This document shows positions 36,517 to 47,529 of a stretch of 64,000 nt of DNA, one piece after another. Source of the stretch: Marinimicrobium alkaliphilum (GTDB taxonomy: Bacteria; Pseudomonadota; Gammaproteobacteria; Pseudomonadales; Cellvibrionaceae); contig NZ_QGMQ01000005.1 of NCBI RefSeq assembly GCF_003259155.1, positions 1 through 64,000 of the forward strand, read 5' to 3'. The translations under genes were made by a program, and so were the position numbers. Each line of letters begins with the position of its first letter. Position 1 is the stretch's first letter. Below the pieces are notes generated by a model, which saw only the letters and a program-made list of their open reading frames with translations, was not told where the DNA came from and made no database searches.

Positions 36517-37113
36517 GTGCAACAACTGATTATGGCCAGCGGTAACCCCGGCAAGCTAAAGGAGTTTCGCGACCTGCTTGTGGACTGCGGCTTCGATGTG
36601 CGCGCTCAATCCGACTTCAATGTCACCAGTGCCGAAGAGACCGGCCTGACCTTTGTCGAAAACGCCATTCTCAAAGCCCGCCACGCCGCGGCACAAACTG
36701 GCCTGCCCGCCCTCGCTGACGACTCCGGCCTGGAAGTGGACGCCCTCAACGGGCGCCCCGGTATCTATTCGGCCCGCTACGCCGGCCCCGACGCTCAGGA
36801 TACCGACAACAACGCCCTGCTACTGGACGAGCTTAACGGTGTGCCCGAGGCAGAGCGCAGCGCGCGCTACCACTGCGTGCTTGCCTTTATGCGCCACGCC
36901 GACGACCCAACCCCGATTCTGTGCCACGGCACTTGGGAAGGCCGAATTCTGACCGAGCCGCAAGGCGACGGCGGCTTTGGCTACGACCCGCTGTTTTATG
37001 TGCCGGAGCTGGGCAGCAGCGCCGCCAGCCTGGACAAGAACCACAAGAATCGCATCAGCCACCGGGGCAAGGCCATGGCCGAGCTGCTGGCGCGCCTGCA
37101 AGCGCGCCCATGA
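36517..37113 (+). CDS. rdgB: dITP/XTP pyrophosphatase
   Basis: A 198-residue HAM1-family housecleaning enzyme hydrolysing non-canonical purine triphosphates. Motifs: [58 protein letters not shown] and the C-terminal [10 protein letters not shown]. It starts at GTG with AGGAGA upstream. Its stop overlaps the hemW start. Confidence 0.96.
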   Translation: MQQLIMASGNPGKLKEFRDLLVDCGFDVRAQSDFNVTSAEETGLTFVENAILKARHAAAQTGLPALADDSGLEVDALNGRPGIYSARYAGPDAQDTDNNALLLDELNGVPEAERSARYHCVLAFMRHADDPTPILCHGTWEGRILTEPQGDGGFGYDPLFYVPELGSSAASLDKNHKNRISHRGKAMAELLARLQARP

Positions 37114-38288
37114 CCCTGACGCTCCCCCCGCTGTCGCTTTACGTGCACATTCCCTGGTGTGTACGTAAATGCCCCTACTGCGACTTCAATTCCCACGAGG
37201 CGGAGAGCGAACTCCCGGAGGACGCCTACGTCGATGCCCTGCTGCGCGACCTGGCTCTCGACCAGTCCCTTGCCCAGGGGCGCAAGCTCACCAGTATTTT
37301 CTTCGGCGGCGGCACCCCCAGCCTGTTTTCGGCCCCGGCCATCGGGCGAATTCTGGACGGTGCCGAGCGCCTGATCGGCTTCGAGCCGGCCATCGAAATC
37401 ACCCTTGAAGCCAATCCCGGCACCTTCGAACAGGCCCGCTTTACCGACTACCGCCGGGCCGGCGTCAATCGCCTGTCCATCGGCATCCAGAGCTTCAATT
37501 CGACCCAACTGGCACACCTGGGGCGCATTCACAGCGGCGCCGAGGCTCTGAAGGCCGTGGACATGGCGCGCCAGGCCGGGTTCGACAATATCAATCTGGA
37601 CCTGATGCATGGGCTGCCCGAACAGCGTATCAGCGACGCCTGCGCCGACCTGCGCCAGGCCCTCGATCTGGCCCCCGAGCACCTGTCCTGGTATCAGCTG
37701 ACCATCGAGCAGAATACCGCCTTTTACCGGCAGCCACCGGTGTTACCCGAAGAGGATACCCTGGCGGAAATTCAGGACGCCGGTCAGGCCCTGCTCAGTT
37801 ATGCCGGCTACCGCCAGTACGAAGTATCGGCCTATGCCCGTCATGGCCGTCAGGCGCGCCACAACCTCAATTACTGGACCTTTGGCGACTACCTGGGCAT
37901 CGGCGCGGGCGCCCACGGTAAAGTCACCCGCCCGCACCACTATGACATTCTGCGCCTCTGGAAAACCCGCTTGCCACGCCATTATTTGGGGGCTGAACAG
38001 AGAGTAAGCGCCAACTTACCCGGCCACAACAACCCCTTCGCTGCGGGTGGCCAAACCCTTTCCGAGAAAGATCGGGTACTGGAATTTCTGCTCAATGCCC
38101 TGCGCCTGAATGAGGGCGCACCCGTGCACGATTTCACGGCGCGCACCGGGCTGGCAGTAGCGGACCTGGAACCCCAGTGGGCCCGGCTCCGCGCTCAGGG
38201 CCTGGTACTGCCCCCGCTCGAGCAGCTGCGCACCACGCCTCTCGGGCACCGCTTTCTCAATACCGTGCTTGAGGCGTTCAGCGACTGA
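37110..38288 (+). CDS. hemW: HemW, radical-SAM heme chaperone
   Basis: A 392-residue radical SAM protein with CVRKCPYC at the N-terminus (CxxxCxxC binds the 4Fe-4S cluster), [28 protein letters not shown] and the HemN C-terminal domain. HemW differs from HemN in being a heme-binding protein rather than the coproporphyrinogen dehydrogenase; the [17 protein letters not shown] form is the HemW type. ATG 37110 overlaps the rdgB stop (ATGA), indicating coupling. Confidence 0.94.
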   Translation: MTLTLPPLSLYVHIPWCVRKCPYCDFNSHEAESELPEDAYVDALLRDLALDQSLAQGRKLTSIFFGGGTPSLFSAPAIGRILDGAERLIGFEPAIEITLEANPGTFEQARFTDYRRAGVNRLSIGIQSFNSTQLAHLGRIHSGAEALKAVDMARQAGFDNINLDLMHGLPEQRISDACADLRQALDLAPEHLSWYQLTIEQNTAFYRQPPVLPEEDTLAEIQDAGQALLSYAGYRQYEVSAYARHGRQARHNLNYWTFGDYLGIGAGAHGKVTRPHHYDILRLWKTRLPRHYLGAEQRVSANLPGHNNPFAAGGQTLSEKDRVLEFLLNALRLNEGAPVHDFTARTGLAVADLEPQWARLRAQGLVLPPLEQLRTTPLGHRFLNTVLEAFSD

Positions 38289-38369
38289 CCCCCGTGCACG
38301 CCTCGGCACGCGAGCTGCTACACTAGCGTCAGGATCAATTGGGCGGCGTGGGGCCGCTGGGGAAACAGC

Positions 38370-40745
38370 ATGTCGGCCATTCGCCATTATTTTCGCGATA
38401 ATCCCATCGCCACCCGCCTACTCGGGCTGATTTTGCTGGTCAGCTCACTGATCACCCTGATCGCCATCATCTTGCAACTCTACGCCAGCTTTCGCGACGA
38501 CGTGAATGCCCTGGAGCAGCGCATCGACCAGGTGCGCGTCAGTGCCCTGGCGAGCATGACCAAAAGCCTCTGGGGCTTCGATCAGGATCAGCTACAGATT
38601 CAGGTAGAGAGTCTGCTCGAGGTCGAGGATGTGGTACAGGTCAAAGTCTATTGGCGTGACTGGAATGATGAGGTCCGCACCCTGAGAGCCGGGATCGAAG
38701 ACCCTCAAGAGACGCGCACAGGCCCTTTTGTGGTCCGGGAATTTCCGCTCATACACGCGGATCCAGGCAGTGATACCCAGACGCTGGGTACACTGGTCAT
38801 CACCAGCAGTCTGGCCAATATCTATAGCCGCCTGTGGCAGCGGGCCCTGTTTATCGCCGGGGTCCAGGGCGCCAAAACACTGATCATCGCCGGGCTGATC
38901 CTGTGGCTGGTGTACGTCCTGCTGACCCGACATATGAACACCATCGCGCAGTATGCCCGCCAGCTCAATCTGGATAACCTGACCCGACCGCTGAAGCTGC
39001 GCCGCACCAGCAATGTCCGTCACCCCGACGAGCTGGACAATGTCGTCAACGCCATCAACCAGATGCGCGAAAGCCTGCTTGAAGATATCGAGCAACGTCG
39101 ACAGATCGAGCGCGCACTCCTGCACGAAAAAGAGGAAAAACTGGAAACCCGACGTCAGAAAGTGATTGCCGAGGATGCCAGCCGCGCCAAAACCCAATTT
39201 CTGGCGACCATGAGCCACGAGATCCGAACGCCCATGAACGGTGTCATCGGTATGCTCGAAATGCTGCGTGACACGCCCCTCAACGAAAGCCAGAAACACT
39301 ATATCGACGTGATTCACCGCAGCGGTGAAAGCCTGCTCGACATCATCAACGACATTCTCGATTACTCCAAGATCGAAGCGGGCAAACTGCAACTGGAAAT
39401 GACCACCTTCGATCTCAACAACCTGGTGGAAGATTGCCTGCAATTGTTTGGCGCCACCGCCAGCAAAAAACATATCGAATTGATGGGCGGGGTCGATCCC
39501 GGCATTCCCTTCAAACTGGTCGGCGACTCGACCCGGCTACGCCAGATTCTTCTCAATCTGCTGGGCAATGCCTTCAAATTTACCAAACAGGGGCATATCA
39601 GTCTCTCGGTGACGCTGCTCGAAGACGGCGAACAACCCCTGCTGCGGTTCATGGTCAGCGACAGCGGCATCGGCATCAATCCCGAAGACAAAGACCTGCT
39701 GTTCGACTCCTTCAGCCAGGCCGATATTGCCACCAGTCGGCAATACGGGGGAACCGGTCTGGGGTTGGCCATTTGCAAGAGCCTGGTCGAGTTGATGGAT
39801 GGACGTATCGGCGCTGAAGGCGCCAAGGGTGAAGGCGCGACATTTTGGTTCAGCGCCCGCTTTCAGCTCTCGGACCGAACCGCGACCACGCCGATTGCCG
39901 CCAGTCATTTGCACGACCGCAAGTTGCTGGTTGTCGGCAGCGACGCATTTATTCGTTTCATCCGCCCGCACTGCCAGCATTGGGGGCTTGAGCTCACCGG
40001 TGTGTCATCCGTTGAAGCGCTGACGCAATACCTGACTGAGCGCACCAACAGCAACGCGCGCTGCCATTTCATCGGTATCGACGACCAACTCCCTGATGGC
40101 AATGCCCTGCAAGTCGTCCAGCAACTGCGCGCTTTGCCCGCGCTCAGCACAACCCCGCTGTTTTTGTATAACCTGTCCGACGCTCTGAACCTGCCCGACA
40201 ACCGCAAGTCCCTGGGGCCGCACACCCTGGTGCATCAACCCCTCACCTCCGGCACGCTGTTCCAGCATCTGGAAACACTGCTTGGCTATATCACCGAGCA
40301 ACCGCAGGAAACGGGCTCAAGCGAATCCGACGAGGGCCGTTTCAGTCATTTGCGGGTATTGGTCGCCGAAGACAACAGCGTCAACCGCATGGTCATCAAA
40401 GGCCTACTGAGCAAACTGGCGATTACCCCGGATCTGGCCGAGAATGGCCTTGAAGCGGTCAGCGCCGTGCGCCAGGCTCACAAGCCATACGATCTGATTC
40501 TGATGGATTGCGATATGCCTCAGATGGACGGCTTTACCGCCACCCGTCATATCCGCGACTATGAGCGGCGCCAGTTGCACCCGCCGGCAAGCATTATTGC
40601 GCTTACCGCCCATGCCATGCAGGAACACCGGGAGCAGGTTTTCAGCGCCGGCATGAATTATTATCTGGCCAAGCCGGTTACCCTTAAAAACCTCAGCCAG
40701 ACCCTTGAGCGGGCGGGATTGGCCAAGAGCAAGAATGGCCTGTAG
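38370..40745 (+). CDS. Hybrid sensor histidine kinase
   Basis: A 791-residue membrane kinase. TM1 about 17-38 and TM2 about 160-187 flank a periplasmic domain of about 120 residues, followed by a HAMP-like segment and coiled coil. DHp with phospho-His near 283 ([11 protein letters not shown]), ATPase with [15 protein letters not shown] and GTGLGLAI. Then a degenerate receiver (about 510-640; VVGSDAF in place of the acidic pair, IDDQLPDG) and a canonical C-terminal receiver (650-780; AEDNSVNR, Asp near 712 in [11 protein letters not shown], Lys in LAKPV). No Hpt domain is present, so a separate phosphotransfer protein would be needed. Signal and partner unknown. Confidence 0.9.
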   Translation: MSAIRHYFRDNPIATRLLGLILLVSSLITLIAIILQLYASFRDDVNALEQRIDQVRVSALASMTKSLWGFDQDQLQIQVESLLEVEDVVQVKVYWRDWNDEVRTLRAGIEDPQETRTGPFVVREFPLIHADPGSDTQTLGTLVITSSLANIYSRLWQRALFIAGVQGAKTLIIAGLILWLVYVLLTRHMNTIAQYARQLNLDNLTRPLKLRRTSNVRHPDELDNVVNAINQMRESLLEDIEQRRQIERALLHEKEEKLETRRQKVIAEDASRAKTQFLATMSHEIRTPMNGVIGMLEMLRDTPLNESQKHYIDVIHRSGESLLDIINDILDYSKIEAGKLQLEMTTFDLNNLVEDCLQLFGATASKKHIELMGGVDPGIPFKLVGDSTRLRQILLNLLGNAFKFTKQGHISLSVTLLEDGEQPLLRFMVSDSGIGINPEDKDLLFDSFSQADIATSRQYGGTGLGLAICKSLVELMDGRIGAEGAKGEGATFWFSARFQLSDRTATTPIAASHLHDRKLLVVGSDAFIRFIRPHCQHWGLELTGVSSVEALTQYLTERTNSNARCHFIGIDDQLPDGNALQVVQQLRALPALSTTPLFLYNLSDALNLPDNRKSLGPHTLVHQPLTSGTLFQHLETLLGYITEQPQETGSSESDEGRFSHLRVLVAEDNSVNRMVIKGLLSKLAITPDLAENGLEAVSAVRQAHKPYDLILMDCDMPQMDGFTATRHIRDYERRQLHPPASIIALTAHAMQEHREQVFSAGMNYYLAKPVTLKNLSQTLERAGLAKSKNGL

Positions 40746-40801
40746 CGCAAGCGCGGGCGCGCTTATAGCCAAAGCATATAGTGACTATTGGTTTTTGCCA
40801 C

Positions 40802-40830
40802 TTGCCTGCGCCCGTCCCAGTCCTTATGAT
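40802..40830 (+). promoter_or_regulatory. Sigma-70-like promoter for trxA
   Basis: TTGCCT, a 17-base spacer and TATGAT, placed 73 bases upstream of the trxA start codon. The spacing is ideal and the -10 has five of six consensus bases. Confidence 0.6.
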
Positions 40831-40903
40831 GCTGGGTCAAAATTGATACATTCCCGGTGTGGCCCAAGCCACCCAAGCGACCGGATTTTGGAGATCACCC
40901 TTT

Positions 40904-41233
40904 ATGAGTAGCGACGCTATCGTCCATGTAACAGACGCCAGTTTTGAGCAGGAAGTTCTGCAGTCCGATGTACCGGTGTTGGTTGATTTCTGGGCCGCCT
41001 GGTGTGGCCCGTGCAAAATGATCGCCCCAGTACTGGACGAGCTGGCCGGCGAGTACCAAGGCAAGATCAAAATTGCCAAGGTCGATGTCGATGCCAACAA
41101 GGAGACCCCCGGAAAGTTCAACATCCGCGGTATCCCGACCCTGATCATCTTCAAGGACGGCAACATCGAGGCCACCAAGGTCGGCGCCCTGTCCCGTCCG
41201 CAGTTGGTCGACTTTATTGATGGGGTCCTCTAA
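40904..41233 (+). CDS. trxA: Thioredoxin 1
   Basis: A 109-residue cytoplasmic disulfide reductant with the active site WCGPC (Cys34 and Cys37), [14 protein letters not shown] context and the cis-Pro segment [12 protein letters not shown] 40904 gives the family length; the longer frame from 40859 does not fit. It stands upstream of rho, a classic proteobacterial neighbourhood. Confidence 0.96.
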   Translation: MSSDAIVHVTDASFEQEVLQSDVPVLVDFWAAWCGPCKMIAPVLDELAGEYQGKIKIAKVDVDANKETPGKFNIRGIPTLIIFKDGNIEATKVGALSRPQLVDFIDGVL

Positions 41234-41247
41234 ACGGAGCCCACACC

Positions 41248-41284
41248 GTGCAAAGGGAGAGGTGTCCGCATCCCCCCTTTGCAC
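41248..41284 (+). terminator. Hairpin downstream of trxA overlapping the rho -35 element
   Basis: GTGCAAAGGG pairs perfectly with CCCTTTGCAC across a 17-base loop. There is no T-run, so it may be a Rho-dependent 3' end or mRNA stabiliser. Its distal arm contains the TTGCAC used as -35 of the next promoter. Confidence 0.5.
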
Positions 41285-41307
41285 TGGTGGAGATTTGCCG
41301 TTATACT
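41279..41307 (+). promoter_or_regulatory. Sigma-70-like promoter for rho
   Basis: TTGCAC, a 17-base spacer and TATACT. Transcription from here would give a leader of about 305 bases before the rho ATG, similar in concept to the autoregulated E. coli rho leader. Confidence 0.6.
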
Positions 41308-41619
41308 CCGCCTATCTGATGTTTGTCCCGCCCCGATTCAGCGCATACTCCCAGTAGCAGATCGTCAGGCAAACACCACTCCCTGAGTGCTCCACCCTGA
41401 TTCGCTCACGCCCCGGCTACCCGTTGCCAGGCCCTGTGAGTAGACTTTCGCTCAGTGGCAGGACAAACCCAATAATCACAGGACGAATTTTGCGGCTCTC
41501 CGGCCGGACTCTTCAATACCGAACTATTTCAGACGGTAATCAGCGGCTCACCCCGGTTTTATATTCACTGGCTGAGCAAAACCCTGCACTCTTTCTCAAC
41601 ACACAACAAAGCCCTACCT

Positions 41620-42879
41620 ATGAACCTAACTGACCTGAAAGCAAAACCCATCGAAGAACTAATCGACATCGCCCGTGAAATGGGCCTTGAAAATGTCGCC
41701 CGCTCCCGCAAGCAGGACATCATCTTCAATATTCTCAAACGCCACGCCAAAGGCGGTGAGGATATTTACGGCGACGGCGTCCTCGAAATTCTGATGGATG
41801 GCTTTGGTTTTCTGCGCTCTGCCGACAGTTCATACCTGGCAGGCCCCGACGACATCTACGTCTCGCCCAGCCAGATCCGCCGCTTTAACCTGCGAACGGG
41901 CGATACCATCGCCGGCAAGATTCGCCCACCCAAAGAAGGCGAACGCTATTTTGCCCTGCTCAAAGTCAACGAGATCAACTTTGACAAGCCCGAAAGCTCC
42001 AAGCACAAAATCCTGTTTGAAAACCTGACACCCCTGTTCCCCGACGAACGGTTGCGACTCGAAATCGGCAACGGTTCTACCGAAGATTTGACCCCGCGCA
42101 TTATCGACCTGGTATCGCCCATCGGTAAGGGCCAGCGCGGCTTGATCGTAGCCCCGCCCAAAGCCGGTAAAACCCTGATGATGCAGGGCATCGCCCAAGC
42201 CATCACCCGCAACAATCCCGAGTGCCACCTGATCGTACTGCTGATCGACGAGCGTCCGGAAGAAGTGACCGAGATGCAACGTTCGGTGCGCGGCGAAGTC
42301 GTGGCTTCTACCTTTGACGAACCGCCGGCGCGCCATGTGCAAGTGGCGGAAATGGTGATCGAGCGGGCCAAGCGTCTGGTGGAACACAAGAAAGATGTGA
42401 TTATTCTGCTCGACTCGATCACTCGCCTGGCACGCGCTTACAACACCGTGATCCCCTCGTCCGGTAAAGTACTTACCGGTGGTGTCGACGCCCATGCGCT
42501 CGAACGTCCCAAGCGCTTTTTCGGTGCCGCGCGTAACATTGAAGAAGGCGGCAGCCTGACCATCATCGCGACCGCGCTGGTGGATACCGGCTCGAAAATG
42601 GACGAAGTGATTTACGAAGAGTTTAAGGGCACCGGTAATCTGGAACTGCACCTGGACCGTAAAATTGCCGAGAAACGCATCTACCCGGCAATCAACGTGC
42701 GCCGTTCCGGCACCCGCCGCGAAGAGCTGTTGATGACCGAGGAAGAGTTGCAACGCGCCTGGATTCTGCGCCGCCTGCTCAACGATATGGAAGACGTATC
42801 GGCGACCGAGTTTCTGGTCGACAAACTCAAGGACTTCAAGTCCAACGATGAATTCTTCCTGTCGATGAAACGCAAGTAG
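41620..42879 (+). CDS. rho: Transcription termination factor Rho
   Basis: A 419-residue hexameric RNA helicase. N-terminal Rho domain ([21 protein letters not shown]), RNA-binding cold-shock-like domain with [25 protein letters not shown], Walker A APPKAGKT near 180, Walker B and [12 protein letters not shown]-loop and the [14 protein letters not shown] segment. Length matches E. coli (419). No insertion domain. It has its own promoter, a long leader and a terminator. Confidence 0.98.
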   Translation: MNLTDLKAKPIEELIDIAREMGLENVARSRKQDIIFNILKRHAKGGEDIYGDGVLEILMDGFGFLRSADSSYLAGPDDIYVSPSQIRRFNLRTGDTIAGKIRPPKEGERYFALLKVNEINFDKPESSKHKILFENLTPLFPDERLRLEIGNGSTEDLTPRIIDLVSPIGKGQRGLIVAPPKAGKTLMMQGIAQAITRNNPECHLIVLLIDERPEEVTEMQRSVRGEVVASTFDEPPARHVQVAEMVIERAKRLVEHKKDVIILLDSITRLARAYNTVIPSSGKVLTGGVDAHALERPKRFFGAARNIEEGGSLTIIATALVDTGSKMDEVIYEEFKGTGNLELHLDRKIAEKRIYPAINVRRSGTRREELLMTEEELQRAWILRRLLNDMEDVSATEFLVDKLKDFKSNDEFFLSMKRK

Positions 42880-42887
42880 GCCAATAA

Positions 42888-42910
42888 AAAGCACTCCTCT
42901 GGGGTGCTTT
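42888..42910 (+). terminator. Intrinsic terminator after rho
   Basis: AAAGCACTCC, three-base loop, GGGGTGCTTT, directly after the rho stop codon; one G-T wobble, short T-run. It lies 18 bases before the ubiD ATG. Confidence 0.65.
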
Positions 42911-42928
42911 CAAACCGATACCCTCACT

Positions 42929-44395
42929 ATGAAATACCGCGATCTACGAGACTTTATCGACCTCCTCGAAAAGCGGGGCGAGCTGGTACGCATCACCCAG
43001 GAAATCGATCCCAACCTGGAAATGACCGAGATCTGCGACCGCACCCTGCGCGCCGGTGGCCCGGCACTCTTGTTCGAAAACCCCAAAGGTTACGACATCC
43101 CCGTGCTCGGCAACCTCTTTGGCACGCCCGAACGGGTCGCCCTGGGGATGGGGCAGGAGTCGGTCTCGGCACTGCGCGACGTGGGCAAATTGCTGGCCTT
43201 CCTGAAAGAGCCCGAGCCCCCCAAGGGCTTCAAGGACGCCTGGGAAAAGCTGCCCATGTTCAAGCAGGTGCTCAATATGGGTCCCAAGGAAGTGCGCAAG
43301 GCGCCCTGTCAGGATGTGGTACTTGAGGGTGACGACGTCAACCTGGATCGCATCCCCATCCAGAGCTGCTGGCCGGGGGACGCCGGCCCCTTGGTCACCT
43401 GGCCCCTGGTGGTGACCCGTGGCCCGGAAAAGGAACGCCAGAACCTGGGCATCTACCGGATGCAGAAAATTGGCAAGAACCGGCTGATCATGCGCTGGCT
43501 CGCGCACCGCGGCGGCGCCCTGGATTTTCGTGAGTGGCAACAGGCCCACCCGGGCGAGCCCTTCCCCGTGGCGGTCGCCCTGGGCGCGGACCCGGCCACC
43601 ATCCTCGGGGCGGTCACCCCCGTGCCCGACACCCTCTCCGAATACGGTTTTGCCGGCCTGCTCCGGGGCGACAAAACCGAAGTGACCCGCTGCAAAGGTA
43701 ACGATTTGCAGGTGCCCGCCTCCGCCGAATTTGTCCTCGAAGGGCACATTTACCCGGGCGATATGGCCGATGAGGGGCCCTTTGGCGATCACACCGGTTA
43801 CTACAACGAAGTGGACAGCTTCCCGGTATTCACGGTCGAGCGTATCACCCACCGCAAGGATCCGATTTACCACAGCACCTACACCGGGCGCCCGCCGGAT
43901 GAACCCGCTGTGTTGGGCGTGGCCCTGAACGAGGTGTTCGTGCCCATCCTGCAGAAACAGTTCCCGGAGATCGTGGACTTTTACCTGCCCCCCGAAGGCT
44001 GCTCCTACCGGATGGCGGTGGTGACCATGAAAAAGCAGTACCCGGGCCACGCCAAGCGGGTGATGCTCGGGGTCTGGTCGTTCCTGCGCCAGTTTATGTA
44101 CACCAAATTCGTGATTGTCACCGACGACGATATCAACGCCCGGGACTGGAAAGACGTGATCTGGGCCATGACCACGCGCATGGACCCGGCGCGCGACACG
44201 GTGATGATCGAGAACACCCCCATCGACTACCTGGACTTCGCCTCCCCGGTTTCCGGCCTCGGCTCCAAAATCGGCTTCGACGCCACCAACAAGTGGCCTG
44301 GCGAGACAACCCGCGAGTGGGGCGAGCCGATTGTGATGGACGTCACAATAAAGAATAGAATCGATGAGATCTGGGACAGCCTTGGCATCGAATAA
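42929..44395 (+). CDS. ubiD: 4-hydroxy-3-polyprenylbenzoate decarboxylase
   Basis: A 488-residue UbiD enzyme using prenylated FMN (made by UbiX) in ubiquinone synthesis. Typical segments: [54 protein letters not shown] with metal/flavin-binding residues, [11 protein letters not shown] and [12 protein letters not shown]. Length matches E. coli UbiD. It follows rho, as in Pseudomonas. Confidence 0.95.
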   Translation: MKYRDLRDFIDLLEKRGELVRITQEIDPNLEMTEICDRTLRAGGPALLFENPKGYDIPVLGNLFGTPERVALGMGQESVSALRDVGKLLAFLKEPEPPKGFKDAWEKLPMFKQVLNMGPKEVRKAPCQDVVLEGDDVNLDRIPIQSCWPGDAGPLVTWPLVVTRGPEKERQNLGIYRMQKIGKNRLIMRWLAHRGGALDFREWQQAHPGEPFPVAVALGADPATILGAVTPVPDTLSEYGFAGLLRGDKTEVTRCKGNDLQVPASAEFVLEGHIYPGDMADEGPFGDHTGYYNEVDSFPVFTVERITHRKDPIYHSTYTGRPPDEPAVLGVALNEVFVPILQKQFPEIVDFYLPPEGCSYRMAVVTMKKQYPGHAKRVMLGVWSFLRQFMYTKFVIVTDDDINARDWKDVIWAMTTRMDPARDTVMIENTPIDYLDFASPVSGLGSKIGFDATNKWPGETTREWGEPIVMDVTIKNRIDEIWDSLGIE

Positions 44396-44487
44396 TACGT
44401 AGTAGCCGCCGAATAACCCGTCGGGGTTATACTGGTGTTATGTCGGCGCGCTGCCTCGGTACCCGACTCTCGCTCACGGAGCCGCTC

Positions 44488-47400
44488 ATGTTTTCTGGGT
44501 CTGTCGTACAGCGGACGCTACTCGGCGCCGCCCTGGTCACGCTGGTCGCCTGCGGCGATATGCGCCGCAGTACCGTGACCGGCGTTGTCCAAGGCGATGG
44601 CGGGCGCGTCGAGCCCGAAGTTCAGACCCTGGGCTACAACCAGCGGGCGCAGCTCACGCTGATCCCCGATACCGGCTATGCGCTGGATGCCGCCAGTGGC
44701 TGTGACGGCAGCCTTTCCGGAAACACCTACACCACCGGCTACATCACCGAGGACTGCACGGTCCGGGTCAGCTTCGAGCCGCTGATCTACACCCTGAGCG
44801 CTTTTGCCGGGACCGGCGGCGGCATCACCCCAGAGGGTGCAGAGGTCGCCCACGGCGACACCCAACTCTTTACCCTGAACCCGGACACCGGCTATCGGCT
44901 CGGCAGTGTCACCGGTTGCGGCGGCACGCTCACAGAGCAGGGTCAGTACGTCGTCGTCGCCACCGAAGGCGACTGCAGCATCACTGCCGGATTCGACCCC
45001 GTCACAGTCAGCGGCACCTTGAGCCCGTCGCCAGGGGTTGCCATCGACCGCACCTTGAACGATCGCCGCGCGCCCCTTGAAGACAATAGCCAGTGCCTTG
45101 AGGCCCAGGACGTTTTCGGCGAACGCACCCTGCTCGGTTTTGTCAGCGCCACGGCCACCGGTGGCGAACCCGCGCTGGAGCACTTTGCCGCCTCACCCAA
45201 CCCCAGCGATTTTTACCGTATCAACCTCGATGCCGGTCAGCCCCTGCAACTGGAGGTGACCGACTTCAACAATCTCCAAAACCCCATCTGGGACTCGTCA
45301 CCCGGCCGTCTGCAATTGCGCCTGCACAGTAGCGACTGCAGCACCGAGATCAGCTTTACTGACACCGACGAACCGTTACAACAGCTGGTCACCGAAGCGG
45401 GCGGCGACTACGTGCTTGAGGTACGGGCCACCGAGGGCACCTCCAAGTACCTGGTGCATATCCAACCGGCCTGGGAGATGAGCGCCGAAGCCCTCGCGAC
45501 CCTGTCCTCCCAACTACCGGATGTGATCCCCGGTGAAGTCATCGTCGAGCTGGAGCCCGGCAACGCGCCCCGGCCGTCCGGACGGCAAGTGGCCGCGCCT
45601 CACCAACGCCTGAGCGATAACTTACAGCGCGCCCATGGTCTGCAGCTGCACTGGCTCAAGCCCGCCCAGGACCGGCCGGGCCTGGCGCGCCTGGCGGCCG
45701 ATCCGGCACACGTTTCTCCCCTGCACCAGCCGCGTGGACTGGCGCAGCTGGCACGCAACAATCCCGAAGCCTACGCCCGTATCGAAACCCTGCGTGCCAT
45801 CGACGCCCTGCGCCGCCAGCCTGAAGTGCGCCACGCCGAGCCCAACTACCGGGTGCAGCTGCAGCGGCTGGAGCCCAATGACCCGGCGTTTGATCAGCAA
45901 TGGCACTACCAGAATATCCAGCTACCCGAAGCCTGGGCGCTCACCCGGGGCAGCCCGGAGGTGATCGTCGCGGTCATCGACTCCGGTGTCGTTCTCGATC
46001 ACAACGATTTGCGCGATCAGTGGGTGGACGGCTGGGATTTTGTCGATGGCAACAACGATCCGAGCGACCCGGACGCCAGCGCCAACTGGCACGGCACCCA
46101 TGTGGCGGGCACCATCGGCGCGGCCACCGACAATGGCGTCGGCGTGGCGGGGGTCGGCTGGGGCACACGTTTGATGCCCCTGCGGGTGATCGGCGGCGAG
46201 TCCGGCAGTAGTTACGAAGTGATCCAGGGCGTGCGCTACGCTGCGGGTCTGAGCAACGATAGCGGCACCCTGCCCCAACACACGGCTGACATTCTCAACC
46301 TCAGCCTGGGCGGACCCGGCTACTCGGCCCTGCAACAGAACCTGTTCAACCAGGTGCGCGAGCGCGGCATACTGGTGGTCGCCGCCGCCGGCAATAACAA
46401 CGCCAACACCCCCATCTACCCGGCCGCCTACGATGGCGTGCTGTCAGTATCGGCGACGACCCGCAACGACGAAAAAGCCAGCTATTCCAACTTTGGCAGC
46501 AGCATAAGCCTGGCGGCGCCCGGCGGCAGTGGCGGGAACAACGGGGTGCTGAGCACCTTCGGCCAGGCCGACACCTGCACCGCCAACTGTTACGCCTACC
46601 TGCAGGGCACCTCGATGGCTGCCCCTCACGTCAGCGGGGTCCTGGCCCTGATGAAAGCCGCCTACCCGGCGCTGACCCCGGAGGACGTAGACCAACTGCT
46701 GATCGAGGAGCGCCTGACCACAGATATCGGCGAACCCGGACGGGATGATTTTTTTGGTTACGGCCTGCTCAATGCCGAATCGGCGGTGGCCGCTGCTCAG
46801 GCGCTGGCGACGGGTGAGCCCTTACCCGCACGACTGTTCCTGGACCCCAGCAACCTGGCGCTCGACGCGAATGAAACCCGCACGGTGTCACTGCGCCGCC
46901 AGGGCGACGGCAGCGTACCCGAGGTCGTCGGCGCGAATCCGGATCAACCCTGGATTATCGTGGATGAGGAGTCCACCGAAGCCGATGATGAGACGATGGT
47001 TGCCCGCTACCGGATCGGGATTGATACCGAAGCGCTGGCGGTTGACGGTTTGTATCGCGGTCGCGTCCGGTTTGCATTATCCGGCGGCAGTCAGAGTGAA
47101 CTGGTGCTGCAGGTCACCACCCAAAAAGGTGAAGCCCTGGATTCGGCGCCGGTGTACGTCCTGCTGCTTGATACAGCGTCTGGCGACGTCGTACGGGAAA
47201 CCCTGGCCGAATGGAATGGCGACGGCCGACTGAAATACACGCTCGGCCCGGTACCTCCGGGCCAGTATCAGGTTATCGCCGGTTCGGATGTAGACGCCAA
47301 CCTGCTGATTTGTGAACCGGGGGAGACCTGCGGTGCCTGGCCCAATTTCGCCGATCGGGAACTGATCAGCGTCGGCAGCGACGATCGCAACGATATCAGT

Positions 47401-47526
47401 TTTGCGCTTGATGTCGTCAGTAACCTTTGGCCTTTTGGCGAGACGCCCACGCTCGATTTGCGCCCATCAACCGAACCCGCGCCCAGGGGTTTGGATCGTC
47501 CACAACCCGGCCAGACCATGGACTGA
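44488..47526 (+). CDS. S8 subtilisin-family protease lipoprotein
   Basis: About 1012 residues from ATG 44488, which has a GGAG site and gives a lipoprotein signal ending LVAC (Cys22); an upstream ATG at 44440 is less likely. Two InlB-type repeats follow (about 30-175, for example NPDTGYRLGSVTGCGG), then a PPC-like domain (about 230-330), a propeptide-like region, and the S8 catalytic domain with Asp near 497 (VIDSGV), His near 535 (HGTHVAG) and Ser near 709 (GTSMAAPHVSG). A beta-rich C-terminal region of about 230 residues follows. Probably surface-exposed. It is coupled to the serine hydrolase 3 bases downstream. Confidence 0.9.
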   Translation: MFSGSVVQRTLLGAALVTLVACGDMRRSTVTGVVQGDGGRVEPEVQTLGYNQRAQLTLIPDTGYALDAASGCDGSLSGNTYTTGYITEDCTVRVSFEPLIYTLSAFAGTGGGITPEGAEVAHGDTQLFTLNPDTGYRLGSVTGCGGTLTEQGQYVVVATEGDCSITAGFDPVTVSGTLSPSPGVAIDRTLNDRRAPLEDNSQCLEAQDVFGERTLLGFVSATATGGEPALEHFAASPNPSDFYRINLDAGQPLQLEVTDFNNLQNPIWDSSPGRLQLRLHSSDCSTEISFTDTDEPLQQLVTEAGGDYVLEVRATEGTSKYLVHIQPAWEMSAEALATLSSQLPDVIPGEVIVELEPGNAPRPSGRQVAAPHQRLSDNLQRAHGLQLHWLKPAQDRPGLARLAADPAHVSPLHQPRGLAQLARNNPEAYARIETLRAIDALRRQPEVRHAEPNYRVQLQRLEPNDPAFDQQWHYQNIQLPEAWALTRGSPEVIVAVIDSGVVLDHNDLRDQWVDGWDFVDGNNDPSDPDASANWHGTHVAGTIGAATDNGVGVAGVGWGTRLMPLRVIGGESGSSYEVIQGVRYAAGLSNDSGTLPQHTADILNLSLGGPGYSALQQNLFNQVRERGILVVAAAGNNNANTPIYPAAYDGVLSVSATTRNDEKASYSNFGSSISLAAPGGSGGNNGVLSTFGQADTCTANCYAYLQGTSMAAPHVSGVLALMKAAYPALTPEDVDQLLIEERLTTDIGEPGRDDFFGYGLLNAESAVAAAQALATGEPLPARLFLDPSNLALDANETRTVSLRRQGDGSVPEVVGANPDQPWIIVDEESTEADDETMVARYRIGIDTEALAVDGLYRGRVRFALSGGSQSELVLQVTTQKGEALDSAPVYVLLLDTASGDVVRETLAEWNGDGRLKYTLGPVPPGQYQVIAGSDVDANLLICEPGETCGAWPNFADRELISVGSDDRNDISFALDVVSNLWPFGETPTLDLRPSTEPAPRGLDRPQPGQTMD

Positions 47527-47529
47527 CGG

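Larger units (their letters stand above)
41234..41619 (+). other. trxA-rho intergenic region with long rho leader (386 bp)
   Basis: Contains the hairpin at 41248-41284, the predicted rho promoter at 41279-41307, and then about 310 bases of leader before the rho start. The leader is C-rich in its first half (for example 41325-41440), a property of Rho loading sites. No conserved small gene was recognised; the open frame at 41424-41633 overlaps rho and looks non-coding. Confidence 0.6.

Noticed and set aside
41424-41633. Possible 69-codon leader peptide before rho
   Set aside because: No resemblance to known rho leader peptides, weak initiation context, and it overlaps the rho start out of frame.
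44428-44433. TATACT as a -10 element for the S8 protease gene
   Set aside because: No acceptable -35 at 16-18 bases upstream; kept out of the feature list.
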